A stretch of 64,000 nt of DNA from Stichopus chloronotus (Eukaryota > Echinodermata > Holothuroidea > Aspidochirotida > Stichopodidae), in the NCBI GenBank assembly GCA_021234535.1, contig CM037846.1:19485814-19549813 (forward strand). Reading direction: 5' to 3'. The notes under the pieces were generated by a model, which saw only the letters and a list, made by a program, of their open reading frames with translations, did not search any database and was not told the origin of the DNA. Positions 10,531 through 23,500 of this stretch are shown here, piece after piece (the first letter of the stretch is position 1; every line of letters starts with the position of its first letter). The position numbers and the translations under genes are program-made.

Positions 10531-12150
10531 CACACCAATAGGTTGCTGCAGAGTGTATGAGAAAAAATAAAATTGGATAAATAGCCGAAAATAGCCGAAA
10601 ATCGTCCCTCCCAGGTTCAGCAAGTACTGGCTCCAGTGTTACTGTCCAATATTTTCTTAGATGGAAAGTCTTTTCCTCAACATTATTGTAAGTCTTTCAC
10701 ATATAGACCAAAGTTTGCATTTTCATTTACCTACTCCATTTTTTTATTCTTTGTCTTCCTTTCTTTTTTTTAAGTTTTTCATCTGCCTTTATTTTGTTCC
10801 GCCCCCCAATATGTGTAGGACTGTCCCTTCATGCCCTGGTGAAGTTCTAGGGACAGTATTTTGTGTGGGAGGGGGCTTATTAACATTTTACCATCTAAGC
10901 AGTGCGCCACTATCAGCGCGTCGCCTACCAACACGACTTTGTAAGAAAGAAAAAAAACTAAGTTCCAGTTGGCAAAAAATGGCACTTCCCAGGCCTCACA
11001 TAAGCCCTCCAGATATTTGAGATCATGTGTTTCAAAAGCTTTAATCCAAAGAAAAAAATAAACCTGAATGATAGTTTGTATAAATCATTTGCCATTTTTG
11101 GGGGGCAACCATTTTTTGAGGTGAAGGTGCAAACCCCCCTTACCCCCTTAGAACCGCCCCTATTCATGCTCTAGTTGTTCCCCCTTGTTCATAACTCATT
11201 GAAAACTGAATCAGCCTTATTCATTATTATACAAATGAATGTATGGTAGTACAGTAATATCTTCGTAGGATTACATGCTTGATAAAAGAGAGCTTGTACT
11301 AAAGACACGGGTTGTTATCATGCATATCTTGTGTATCAATTGTTTCTACCACTTTGACATCATATCATTATAATATTAAAATATCATTAACTCAAAACTG
11401 GCTTATTATTAAAACTTACTGCTGTGACGAGGGCACTAGGCGACAGAAATGTCTTTTAGATATGAAAACCATACAAGATCGTTTCTTTGTGTTGCATGGA
11501 AAGGAAGAGTGAGTCATAAATACATATATATATCTATAATGCAAACATGGAAGATACTAACAAGGTGGGCCATTTAGTTAAAAGTGCTCTCCACACTGTT
11601 TGTTTCTCCAATAACTGTCAGCAGTCATTCACGAAAGATGGATCACAACGTTGAGCAACCTAAAATCATGGTAATTGTTGCATGTGGCAAGTCATAATGT
11701 ATTTCATTGTAACAATCAGAGAGTCTGTGACCAAGTCTGAACATAACTTTAAAAACAACCCTACCAGTGGGGCAAATGACATTCACAGTTGCCCTGATTT
11801 ACTTTTACTTGCCCTGAAAAGGTAGAGAATGAAAGGAAGACAATAGAAACTTCACTGTTAACTGAAAAAGATCGGTTTCTTGGTAGGACATGGTGGAAAA
11901 TTAAGGATAGCATTCAAATTAATTGGGGACCAGAATGAAAGGTGGGATGATCACAGTTGAGAGAGTTAGATATTACCCTTTCCCCTACCCCCTGGCCATG
12001 CACTCAACTTTAATTGAAAATAATGCAGGGCTAACATTTTAAAAGTATTAAAACAATTTGCCCAGTTAGGCAAGTGGCTTTCAGAATTCACTTGCCCTGA
12101 CAAATTTTTACTTACCCCAGGCAATGGGGCAATCCTTAATGTTCATCCTT
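10531..12150. other. Unassigned interval with a repeated 'ttgccctga' segment
   Basis: Two related segments, 11757-11822 and 12050-12135, share caGT..GGCAA..ttcac.ttgccctga..tttact. The first part (10720-11160) is T-rich then mixed. No gene recognised. Confidence 0.35.
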
Positions 12151-13083
12151 GGTGACTTTGTGATTCCTTGCCAATAAAACATTAATGACGAACAAAGGAT
12201 GGCATATGTACCAATTTTGATGTTAAAACACCTTAACATGTCTTCAAAATACCCTGTATACCAGATTTTCAAACTTAAGTCTCCACTAACCTCATGAGAC
12301 CTTTGACCTCCTTAAAAAAATGAGAAAGATCATCTACTCATCAAGAGATAAAAATGTTGACAGTTTGAAGTTAACAGCAACATTTAGTCTGATATTCTTT
12401 AGTACAGTAGGTTTTCACACCTCTATAACTGCCAATGACCATTGATCTTCATGAAAAACTGTAGGGATCATCTACCTACTGTGGACTATCTACACACCAA
12501 GTATCAGGTTCAAGCAATTTTCAATTGTTCAGGTGCCTTGTGTGCAATGAGTTTAAATTATGATCTCTTCTGACCTGACATGATCTTCCCAAAACATGAC
12601 AGAGATCATCTACTCATCAAGACTGTTGACCTTGACAACCAGAGAGCCAAAAGGCTTTGTGATTCCTGGCCATATGGTTATATTATAACAAACATGAATT
12701 ACCCACATGACAAGTATGAGATCAACTACAGTTATTGTGCTTGAAACACCACATTAATGAGCCTTTTACCCCAAATGACCTATTTTTGGTCACCTCAAAT
12801 GACATTTAACTTCCACCAAAAGCAATAGGGATCACCTACCCAGTATGCCCAACCCACATATCAAGTATGACATCAGTCATCATCACCCTTCTGGAGATGT
12901 GTTTGCAAGGTTTTCAGTTTGACCTCGGGTGACTTCAAACGACCTTTGACCCCCACCAAAACAATAGGGATCATCTACTTAATATGAACAACCCATACAC
13001 CGAGTATGACATCAGTCACATTTACCGTTCTTGAGATATCGTGTTTATGAGGTTTTCAAATTTTGACCTCTGGTGATCTCAAA

Positions 13084-13096
13084 TGACCTTTGACCT
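13084..13096 (-). promoter_or_regulatory. Perfect DR1 motif (AGGTCA-A-AGGTCA) in the repeat
   Basis: TGACCTTTGACCT reads AGGTCAAAGGTCA on the minus strand, the consensus direct repeat with 1-bp spacing bound by RXR heterodimers, HNF4 and COUP-TF. Sequence match is exact; occupancy is unproven. Confidence 0.4.
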
Positions 13097-13354
13097 CAAC
13101 CAAGAACAATATGGATCATCTACTCAGTGTGACCAACCCACACACCAAGTATCACATAAGTCACAGTTACGCTTATGGAGATATCGTGTTTACAAGGTTT
13201 TCACAGTTTGATCTCTAGTGACCTAAAATGGCCTTTGACCTCCACCAAAAACAATAGATATCATCCACTCAATATGACCAACCCACACAATATGTATGAC
13301 ATCAGTCACAGTTACCATTTTTGAGATATCATGTTTACAAGGTTTTCACAGTTT

Positions 13355-13935
13355 GACCTCTGGTGACCTCAAATGACTTTTGACCTCCACCAAAGACAAT
13401 AGGGATCATCCTCTTAATATGACCAACTCATACATCAAGTATGACATCAGTCACAGTTACCGTTCTTGAGATTTCGTGTTTACAAGGTTTTTGCATTTTG
13501 ACCTCTGGTGACCTCAAATGACCTTTGACCATCACCAAAAACAATAGGGATCATCTACTCAGTGAGACCAACGTACACACCAAGTATGACATCAGTCACA
13601 GTTACTATTCTTGAGATATCGTGTTTACAAGGTTTTCACAATTTGACCTCTGGTGACCTCAAATGACCTTTGACCATCACCAAAAACAATAGGGATCATC
13701 TACTCAGTGAGACCAACGTACACACCAAGTATGACATCAGTCACAGTTACTGTTCTTGAGATATCGTGTTTACAAGGTTTTCACAATTTGACCTCTGGTG
13801 ACCTCAAATGACCTTTGACCATCACCAAAAACAATAGGGATCTTCTACTCATACAACCAACCCACACACCAAGTATGACATCAATCAGGGTTACACTTCT
13901 TGAGATATCGTGTTTACAAGCAAGTCGTCACATAC
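13355..13935 (+). repeat. Best-preserved 145-bp tandem units
   Basis: Four consecutive units with exact 145-bp spacing and high mutual identity. The unit contains TGACCTTTGACC, two AGGTCA half-sites (reverse) separated by one base. The units at 13500, 13645 and 13790 share the 'ccatcacc' variant and look recently amplified. Confidence 0.9.
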
Positions 13936-14380
13936 GCACATACGCACGCACACAGGACATCACCATCGCAAGCAATAGGGATCAAGCAGGGATCAGTTAA
14001 AGCAACTTTCTCTTCAGATACAGTGTTTCAAAGGTTTTCAAACCATGACCTCTGTCGACCTCATGTGACCTTATACTTGCACAATAAATGACAGTGATTA
14101 ATCTATTCAGCAACCTATGATAACAGCCTGAAGTTTCATCAGCATTCAGCTGCTGAGATATTGTCCTTCAAAGCTTTTTTACTTTAGCCTCTGGTGACCT
14201 CTACAGACCTTTGTTGTCCCTGAAAAACATCAGTTATCATCTACTTACATAGACTGCTGCACCTCTACACACAAACATGTAAGTTCTTCAGTTTACAAGC
14301 CAAGGCATCACACAAACACACACACGCACATATACACACATGCCATCATGATTGCATAGGTTGGCAAGGAATCAAAAACA

Positions 14381-17300
14381 GAATATGATACCAAACACAC
14401 ACACACACACATTAAGGCACATGCACAACTGTGACAACTAGAGGACATATGTGTAATGCATATCTTCTAAACAAGGGACAACCAAAATATGGAGGACTTT
14501 GGTATATATGGAACTTCAAACATATTAAAATTTGCTGAATAATTTAGTGTGCTGATAATCTGCAAAAATGATTACCATGTGTAACATGGGCTTGTACGTA
14601 ACGTCCTGAAATAACTCACTAACATCACGAGTTTAACCTCTGAGCACTTTCACACTACTAGGACTTTTTCTACTGTATATGCAACATGCACATCACAGCT
14701 GTGATTTGTCAAAATTTCCCTGTTTGAGATGTTATCTGTTTCACAGATTTTACCCTTGTAATACTGGGCTGCTCTCTCTCTTCACTCTCAGTTGCTCAAT
14801 GAGGCCAGCCTATTGCATAGAGGGTGTGGTGCAAGAATTTTATTCAGAAACTGCGCGCTTAGTTGAGCAAGGCATTAGAGAAAGCAAGGGGTTGGTATTC
14901 ATTCAGGTAAATTTGAAATATCTCGTGTACAATTTCTCCGCACTTTAACCTCTGACATCAAATGGCCCTCAAAAGTGGTAAATCTGTCTATTATGCAGTG
15001 CTAATGAAAATATGTTGAGAATTCCCTTCTTCAGGCATCATACCTACAGTATAAGATAGGCACTAGAAACACACATACACTAACTCCTACACAAAGTATG
15101 ACTAATGCATATGTATTTCTCACAAAACCAAAACACTTGGTTCATCTTGGTGCTCATGTATATGCATCACTACAAATTAAGTGTAACATTTATTTTTCAA
15201 TGTTTTAACCCATCACCATTATTCTACATCTACAAAGGTACATTTTCACAATTGTATTAGTAGTAACAGTTGTTAAAATCTATATGTGATAATACTTGTG
15301 TGGATACAAAGCAAACTTAAGTTCTGCTGTAATAAGAAGATATACAAATTACATATGTTCATGATGAATGAAGATTAAAAGTTCAGAAATATTGTTTGAA
15401 AGCTCAATCATATTAATTAATTAATTAATTAACCAATTAATTAATTAATTATGGGGCTTTTCATTTGAAATAGGCCCAAATCCCCATGGACTAGGGCTGA
15501 TTGGTAAACCCCAAAAAGGCACTGGTACTTTTGGCATGTTAGTGCTGGTATTATTTGAAGCACTGGTACTTTGCACTTGCTCAGCATCACAGTTTTGTGC
15601 TCTATGTGCTGTATGTACAATAGCAATGTAACAACTTTCAAAGTTGTACTAGCATGTCTTCCAGTCAATACACTGACAAGTCATAAATGGGGGGGGGGGG
15701 GGGAACACTCCTTTGTGCAGCTTCAGCACAGGTTTGAGAGGTGGTCTATCATGAGGGGAATTTCTTTTCCGTACTAGGTTTACACAAATGTGCTACATGC
15801 CTATTTGAGGAAGACAAACAAACGGCAATAAATATGCCTATAAAACCATCACTGCACAATGGCAATGGCTAGAAATGGCCTAGCTCTACAATGACATTGA
15901 TACAAACATGTGGGTTCCTAAAAGGTTCCATTTGAAAATAACTAGTAAAACATCCACTCAAACATGTATCCAAAGTCCTTCATCCACTTTCAGTCTTTCA
16001 AAAAAGTTCAAGTAAGTCATTCATTTTGTACAATTTGCTCAAATTTCTTACTGATGCTCAATATTTTTTTTCATTTACGAGAAAGAGATACATTAACAAA
16101 TGTTTCTGGAATATTCTCTATACCACCTTTCCAACATTCAATATGAATTAGAAGATATAAACTTCAGCCTATATATGCAAATTGATCTGCGGAGTGACCT
16201 AGGATCATACACTCTAGAGTTACTGTAAATGTTTACCCATCAGGGAAAAAAGGTAATGGGAATGACTTCTATCACACTATTGACATTTCATATAAAAAGG
16301 ATGTTTTTATTTGTGTATCAAGCTGTTCTGCAAAAAGCTGATGAAATTACACACTGTAGTTTGTTACTGACATCACACTAGACACCTCACATTTGCCTGC
16401 TACATAAACTTAGCTAGGTGATCAAATAGATCAACTGCATCGTAACTTTTTTTCAAATCTTCTGAAAAACTTTAGTTCATTGATCCAGAAAACCATCATG
16501 CCTACAAATACCTTCAAAAATTATATTCTTGCACAAAATGCTGCCTACTCATAATTGTGAAGCAATTTGATAAAATAATGGCACTATTTGTAACCATGTT
16601 TCAATATCTTATCTTGAGCATAAACCTAGAACCACGCAGCTGCTGTTCACTAAACTTCCTTGGTATTATCGTTGTCTAGATCGACTATGTTTGCAGCACA
16701 CTGTGAACCAAACTAGGTTAACTACGATCATTTATGGTGAGGTATACTGTTTTTCGGAAGAGTTCAGCTTTTTCATGAATTATTGGAATGAAATGTTTTG
16801 AAATGGATTTGTGATGTGTAAGTATTAGTGGTACATTTAAATGACTGATTGTTCACTTTTTTTAAATGGTACTGGCAAATTTTGGTGGTACCAGGTAAGT
16901 TGTAAAAGTACCAATACTAATTACAGCCAAGTCAGGCATCATGAATGAGAGCAATGTCACCCTCAGTACCAGTAGAGACATGGGTACTGGTTTACACCGA
17001 ACCCTATCATAGGCATCAATGAAAACAAAAGATTGTCCCCTAAAATTTCTAGTCTTAAAAATGAAAACAATATTATATTAAACACAGTTACAACCTTTGC
17101 AAATCAAGCAATTTGTTTCCTACCCTGTTTTTTATGCAAGTTATCCACAAGAAAGCATAGCAATTGCATAGCAGAACATTTAGCATTTACTAATGAATAC
17201 TGTTAACTTTCTCTTCCCTAATGTTTGTGAGTTTTCATTAAGAGTGTATGCTATATGTTACATCATTAAGTTACTGCCCCTCTTAATGAAGAGTCAGAGT

Positions 17301-17384
17301 AAGCTACAGCAAGCAGAAATCCTGTCAAACACATCATATCAGTCGCTAAATTTACTATCTCTTATAAATTGTTTTACTGCAACC
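14381..17384. other. 3' flank of the CBR1-like gene, no gene recognised
   Basis: AT-rich. Contains an (ATTA) microsatellite at 15412-15452 and a G-run near 15689-15702. An exon-like ORF near 14679-14948 (EGVVQEFYSETARLVEQG) runs into a gtaaat that could be a donor, but no family was recognised. The 3' UTR of the reductase should begin just below 17385; no clear AATAAA was placed. Confidence 0.35.
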
Positions 17385-17549
17385 TCAGAGGAAAACTTTG
17401 TTGAGTTTGCGGTCTGAGAACATCTCGCCTCTTCCCTCTGTGTCTCCCTGGGCTCTCAATGCCAGCCACACCAACGTATCTGCTCCCTGGTCGATGTTTT
17501 TGTTTCCTGAATTGCTGGACATATCTGTCTGTACCCATCCTGGATCAGC
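17385..17549 (-). CDS. CBR1-like: CBR1-like terminal exon 6
   Basis: 165 bp including TGA. Acceptor atttgtag/GCT. Encodes ADPGWVQTDM, the GADTLVWLAL helix (aligning with the GAETPVYLALL region of CBR1) and the C-terminal GEMFSDRKL strand, ending KVFL-stop. It lies 17 kb from exon 5, but the phase-0 join and the family match across the junction (VVFA/ADPGWV) support linkage. Confidence 0.9.
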   Translation of the reverse strand, partial: ADPGWVQTDMSSNSGNKNIDQGADTLVWLALRAQGDTEGRGEMFSDRKLNKVFL

Positions 17550-20500
17550 CTACAAATACAATTTTCAAAATATGAAGTGATACTGTAGCAACAAATATGC
17601 TTGTAAACTACTGACCTCTCTGTTAAAGAATATGTATATTAACTCATGTTCTTTTCTAATTTGTAAATCTAATATGCCACTTAGAAATCTAATTCTATTC
17701 TCTCTCAATTTGTGCTCAATCTGTTTTCAATTTTCTCTCAATCTGTTCAGCTGTCAAAGCTAAAATTAATGAACCATGTTCTTATATCCAGTTGCAATTG
17801 AACACTCAAATGTATGAAGAAAATAGTAATATACATTCACAAAATCCCAAAACTCACTTGGTTTGGTTATTTATGAACAACTGACTGTCTCAACACAACA
17901 AATTAACTCCCATCTACCATGTTTACAGTAACCTTTAACACCAACTTGGTGCCGTCCAGTCTAACACTGGACTAACGCCTCCTTCCCATGAAGCCATTGC
18001 TAGTCCTGATGAGATTGAAGAAGAAAAGGATAAGGCGTCGAGAGTGGCAGGTGCCACCTTACCCCAGACACATTCTGCCAATATATTAGGTGAGGTCCTC
18101 AGCCTCTACTCAACCTTAACACTACTCATGTTCCCTTGCTTTCCCCTGTGTAATGTGAGGGAGTGATGCTCTCCACCAGCCACCTAGATACTTTGTCCTT
18201 GGATGCCAGGATTAAGATTCCCTTGGTATGATGAAAAGTCTTTGGGATTACCTGAGGTCCTCCATCATTTGAGGTACCATTTAAAGGCTCTAACTGGATA
18301 CCAAACTTTGTCTTCAACCTCAACCAAAACAGACTTCAGGTCTGTTATGAAAATATTCCCAAGGACAACGTAGAGTGTCTGATCCCTAAGAAAAACGGTG
18401 GGGTCACAGATAAGACGGACTCCATGGTTCTCAAATGTGCAATGGTTTTGGCCTATTATTAGAGATTGCAGGCAACTACCACAATGAGTCGATGCAGCAA
18501 CAACCAGAAATAGCCCATTAGACAACATTTAAATCCCTTCGTTCCATAGCCAGCATCTCGGGACTACACGAAATTGCACTCGAGATAAATCGTTTAATAT
18601 TTTTATTGATAAAATAATTGAAGACCATGCAAGTTGCATATGATGGTAAAGAGAATTTAAATTAAATAACAGTTTTTGCCAAAAGAAGGAATGCATCTTT
18701 TTTACAAAATACCTATCATTGTAATGAATATTCAATCACAGGTCATCATTGGATCACATGACGAACATTGCACAATGACAGCAACATGAGCAATGCATGG
18801 TGTCAACAAGCAAGGCTTACTGTCCAAACAAATTACACCAGAGTGCTTATTTTATTGCTGCGTAGGTAATGCTACTGGGGATCTGATACCATTCAAAGAT
18901 ATGACTAAATCTAAAGTTATATCCTATGTGAAAGAATGATGGGTTAAATTAGTTGGTGACCAAAGAGGTACAGCTGGTGCTATTACTGGTGCTGCTGATG
19001 AAGTGCTCTCCACAGTCAACTTTCAGGAGCATGCATATCACACTGTTCACAGATGCTGCTACAATGGATTTACAGATGTATCAAAGATATCCAGAGCAAG
19101 AGCCAAGAAACAGAACAAAGGTAATTAAATCTTTATTTGACCTAACTCATGAAAACTTGGTGTCACTGTCAAAATAAAATGAAGTCAGCTAAGACCCTGG
19201 TTGCCACAACATTGTCTAATTTAGCATAACTGTTACCAACATTGAGCTAGGCTAGAGCTGTATACTAAGTCACAACTTACAGTATGATCGTTTGCCGCGA
19301 GCAGTGAGATATCATCTACTGAATACCTACTGACTCCAGACATTGGGACAATCTGCATGATGGTTGAAATGTAACAAGGTTGCTGCTTACAAACAAGTTT
19401 GGACCTTGCATTTGATTTTATAATTATATTTATACCACGTTTTTGTGCCATAGGAAATGAATTCTGGGCTATAGGATATAATTACATATGACTAAGAAAC
19501 CAGTGTTACTTTACACTGTACAACGCTACAATGCTAATGAGTCTTATCATTGCATGATCATAGGATACAGTGCCTGCAGAGGTAACCTGTCATGTGAATG
19601 TGTGGGATTGGGGGGAAAGCTGTAGAGATGAGAGCTCTAACGTTAAACCTCATCACAAATACACACACATATAGCACTTCAATGTTCATAATGTTCTGAT
19701 TGATATTTCTGAGTGATATTTTGATGGTATAACGATGGAGGACCATGCCAACAAGTAAGTCCACGGTGTAGATGTATATGGCGTCAAATGGTTTCATAAC
19801 ATAAAGACAAATATAAACAAGTAATGTCACAATGTAGTGCAAGAAGTTTGTTTAGCCACTCTTGGTGTACTGTCTTGGACTTAAGAATCAACACATTCTC
19901 GATATTGTAAAACTGCAGTTGACTAATCAGGAATAGCAATTGACATTGTTCATGAATAATTTCAATAGTTCATTCCAAAAGACAATTTGAAAACAGTTAC
20001 TGACCATGTTGCCATGCACGTAGGAGACTGGTTTTGCATGGCGAAGTATTCTACAGGATGCAACTGAAATTCATGACTTACTATTACAGGTACAGACTTT
20101 TTGTCCTAACCTGTAACACTTACTAAGAACTGAAGTAGCACATACCCTCTAGTTGGTGTACAAGGTTGATAAAAAAAAAACAATTGTAAGACCAATGAAA
20201 GATTTGGAAAGTAAACTGTATGGTTATATGATGACTTTATGTTGCAGGCTGTCTAGAGTACCATTTCTTTAGAAAAAAAAAAGAAAAGAAAACCATTAAT
20301 GTGCTGTTCAAAGACAGCAGATTTTCAGTTTTGGAACTAGTAATAGGCTGGGCACCCTGAATATTCTCTAAGGACCCCCACATCCCATATATTTTAAACC
20401 AATCTGAGTACACATACAGGTCTAGGCATGCTCTCCAGGAGTACGCGTAGAACGAAGTCTAGCATTAGGAGTGTGTTATTTTTGTAAAAGGAATATGCCA

Positions 20501-23500
20501 GCAAATAAACTCCCTCCCCCATTCAAAGATGCAATGCCCGTGAGGTGTTCACTGTATGGTATGACCTTATAATATCAGACATCATCTCATGTTTAAGTTT
20601 CAGAGAGAGAAGGGCTTGCTCCTGTGAAGGCATCTCAAGATGAAGATCCTGAACATACGTCTGATAAGTTTCATTCAAGTTCTTCTTTACAAGTGTCAAC
20701 TACATTAATTTACTATTATTTGTGTTACCTCTTTGAAAAATATAGGCCTACAGGTTTTGAGCTACTAACTGCCATAACTGGACATGTAGAGTGTAGACTA
20801 AATTAATTTGCAGTAGATAGACTTCCATAAAATTGGCTGCAGTTAGTTGTAGAACTCACGACATAAGCAATATCTAAGTTTTGAAAATAAATTTCAACTG
20901 TGGTACTTTCAGAAGCTCCTTACCTCTTAAGTATGCTCCATTTTGGTTACTATTTTTTTCCACTCAAGTGCCTTGCTGAAAAAATGCAATAAGTAACTTT
21001 GAAATTTAACTAAATATTACCTACAGTAAAGGTTGGACACATTTCATCTCTTGCTTAAGTTGCTTTCTCATTTCTCAATGTGGCCTTTGTATTAGTCATT
21101 TAACTCCTTGCACAAGATACTTTTGATAGAGAGAGCCAACATATAACTTACATATTAAAGTATTGTGCTGTCTGTAAGCTTTTCCTTTCTCCATTCCAAG
21201 GTGGTGCTCAAGTAGGCACATGCTCACAATAGTGAGTTCACCTATATTAAGCTGGAAAGTTACATGAAGTTTATCATTCTTCCACTGCCTGATTCAATAA
21301 ACTACGACATTAGTTATTGAACTAATTAAGAGAACTTGGACGAATGCATTCGGTGATAGGGCGTTTTCTGTGGCAGGCCCAAGGGAATGGAATAACTTAC
21401 CTACAGATCTTCAGTCGTGTGGTTCTTTCCCTAGTTTTAGGGGTAAACTTAAGACATACCTGTTCGGGACGGCCTTCCACTAATTTTTCCTTTTTTAAGT
21501 AGATGTTTGTACGTGTAAAGCGCCACTGCATATAGTTTCTGTAGAAGTGTGTGCTATATCAATGCATTTATTATTATTATTATTGGAGAGTATTTCAAGA
21601 GACCTTTGTAAATGGACATCGGGGGGGGGGGCAAAATGGTGGACATATCTGCCCCATATTTGAGAAATCATTCCTTAGCTTAATTTTTCACTCAGTAATG
21701 TTTTTAAAATGAGGTAATACCCCCCTTCCATATTGAGAACAAATTGCTTCCAATGCCTTTGCAGGAAACATTCTTAGTAGAATTTATTACGATTTTTAAA
21801 TGGTAATGATCAACAAAAAATTTACCCATAATATGTTACAAATTTTACAAGTAATATGAATTAACTAGTATTGAAAGGTGAGTGCAGTTGAAATTTTGTG
21901 CAAAAAACATTTTGGATTACAAATTTGATCTGTGCAGTGAGTACCTCTGAAGAAAGCATCACTTTGTAAAAAGTTGTGTCAATTGCTTAATACGTAGTTC
22001 AACTGTGGTAGGGGTTGTGAGCTTTAAATACACCCTGTTGGTCAGGATCAACTAAATTTCATACACCAACGTGTCTGGTACATTTTGACACACGACGGTT
22101 TCCAAGACGCTGGAAGAAGTGATAATATATTCACACTCGTTCAAAGTAAAGCAATGGATTTTGCTACGGAATTAGTAGCAAAGAATGGCAACCAAAGACA
22201 ATGAGCCTTTCACTTCTAAGTGGAACTGACCAAAGTGGGGTGGATGCAATGTTATGATATCTGTTAGACAATATTTACAATTGTTAAAACCGTCTACTAG
22301 ACTTATAACAAACCCCCAAATTAATACGTGCATTATACTGGCAATTATGTGAAAATATATGTCCATATTAATTGTGAAACATTCTGAAAGCACTCCAGGT
22401 GCATTTAACTTGAACCCCTTTGAGGAACATACCATTCAGCCAAGAGAGAGTGCACATTACTGTAACTGGATGACCATGGTAAAATTTTAATATGTATTAC
22501 CTAAAGCTTGCATGTATGGATAGTCAATTGTACATAGTGAGCTCCCTTCTTCCAAGGGCTATTTAGGTGAACAGCAGTCCAGCAACCGACAGTTACGGGA
22601 AATGATGGAATAGAAAACAGGTAGGGCATACAGGGGGAGTTTACGTGGGGAGCTGTATGTCTGTTGTATGGACAATTACAGAAATTAAAAAAGGAGAGAA
22701 GAGCAGGTGAAGTAAAAGGGGTAACTGCATTTAATGGGCTTTATTGGCTGAATAGCCCTTAGCAAACGGCTAAGTTTTTAAAGAGAGCAGTTGGGTGCTG
22801 CACTCACTGAAACTCCAATAGGACTTTAAATTCACAAAATATTTACAATTTATGGTGTATACTGTATATAAACAAAGAAATGGTCATGTTATGCATCCAG
22901 CATGAAATGCTCAGATATTACTGGGTCCTAAACAAAGACTAACCTTCATTCTGAGGTTTCTTGCATTCAATATCTTGCGTTGCCTGTAGTCTGCATTATC
23001 TGTCACACACAAGATGCTTTCACAAGGTGGAGGAGGAAAGAAAAACTAGTACAATACAAGACACTCAAGGCAAGGTCTCTTTCCTTGAAGCCGCAGAGAA
23101 ACGTCATGATGAAAAACTGCTTCTCCATATTAGAGAAAAGGATTTGGTTGCCCTCAAAGCAAGGCACAAGGAGGTGTTTTAGACAGTTATGTGAGGAGCT
23201 ACAAATGTCACACTTGGGAGAATTGGGACTCTCTGACATAACAATAATTACCCTTAAATATTGTTTTATTATGGAATAAAGATATTTACATATCATCATT
23301 TCAAGCCCAGTATTGTGTAATTTCATTCAACAAATGAAGTTAATACCTTTATTAATTTCATCACTGTCAGGTATTGTGGTCTGGCCTTGAGAAACTGTCA
23401 ATTAGTATATGAGTTGTCTCTAGGAAACTTTTACTCCTCACTACATGCAGTTTGGAGGGTGATATTAGCCCATGTTGCACAGTACATGTGACTTATGACA

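Larger units (their letters stand above)
12157..14380. mobile_element. Element with GTGATTCCTTGCC terminal repeats and an internal 145-bp array (copy A)
   Basis: Starts with TTTGTGATTCCTTGCC (12164; a second start-like copy at 12654) and ends TTGGCAAGGAATCAAAAAC (14361-14379), the inverse of the start. Between lie roughly a dozen units of 145 bp; unit starts (GACCTCTGG) fall at 13355, 13500, 13645 and 13790. Each unit runs: TGACCTCAAATGACCTTTGACC, CCACCAAAAACAATAGGGATC, ACACACCAAGTATGACATC, TTCTTGAGATATCGTG, TTTACAAGGTTTTCACA. CA microsatellite sits just inside the right end. Non-coding. Confidence 0.8.
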
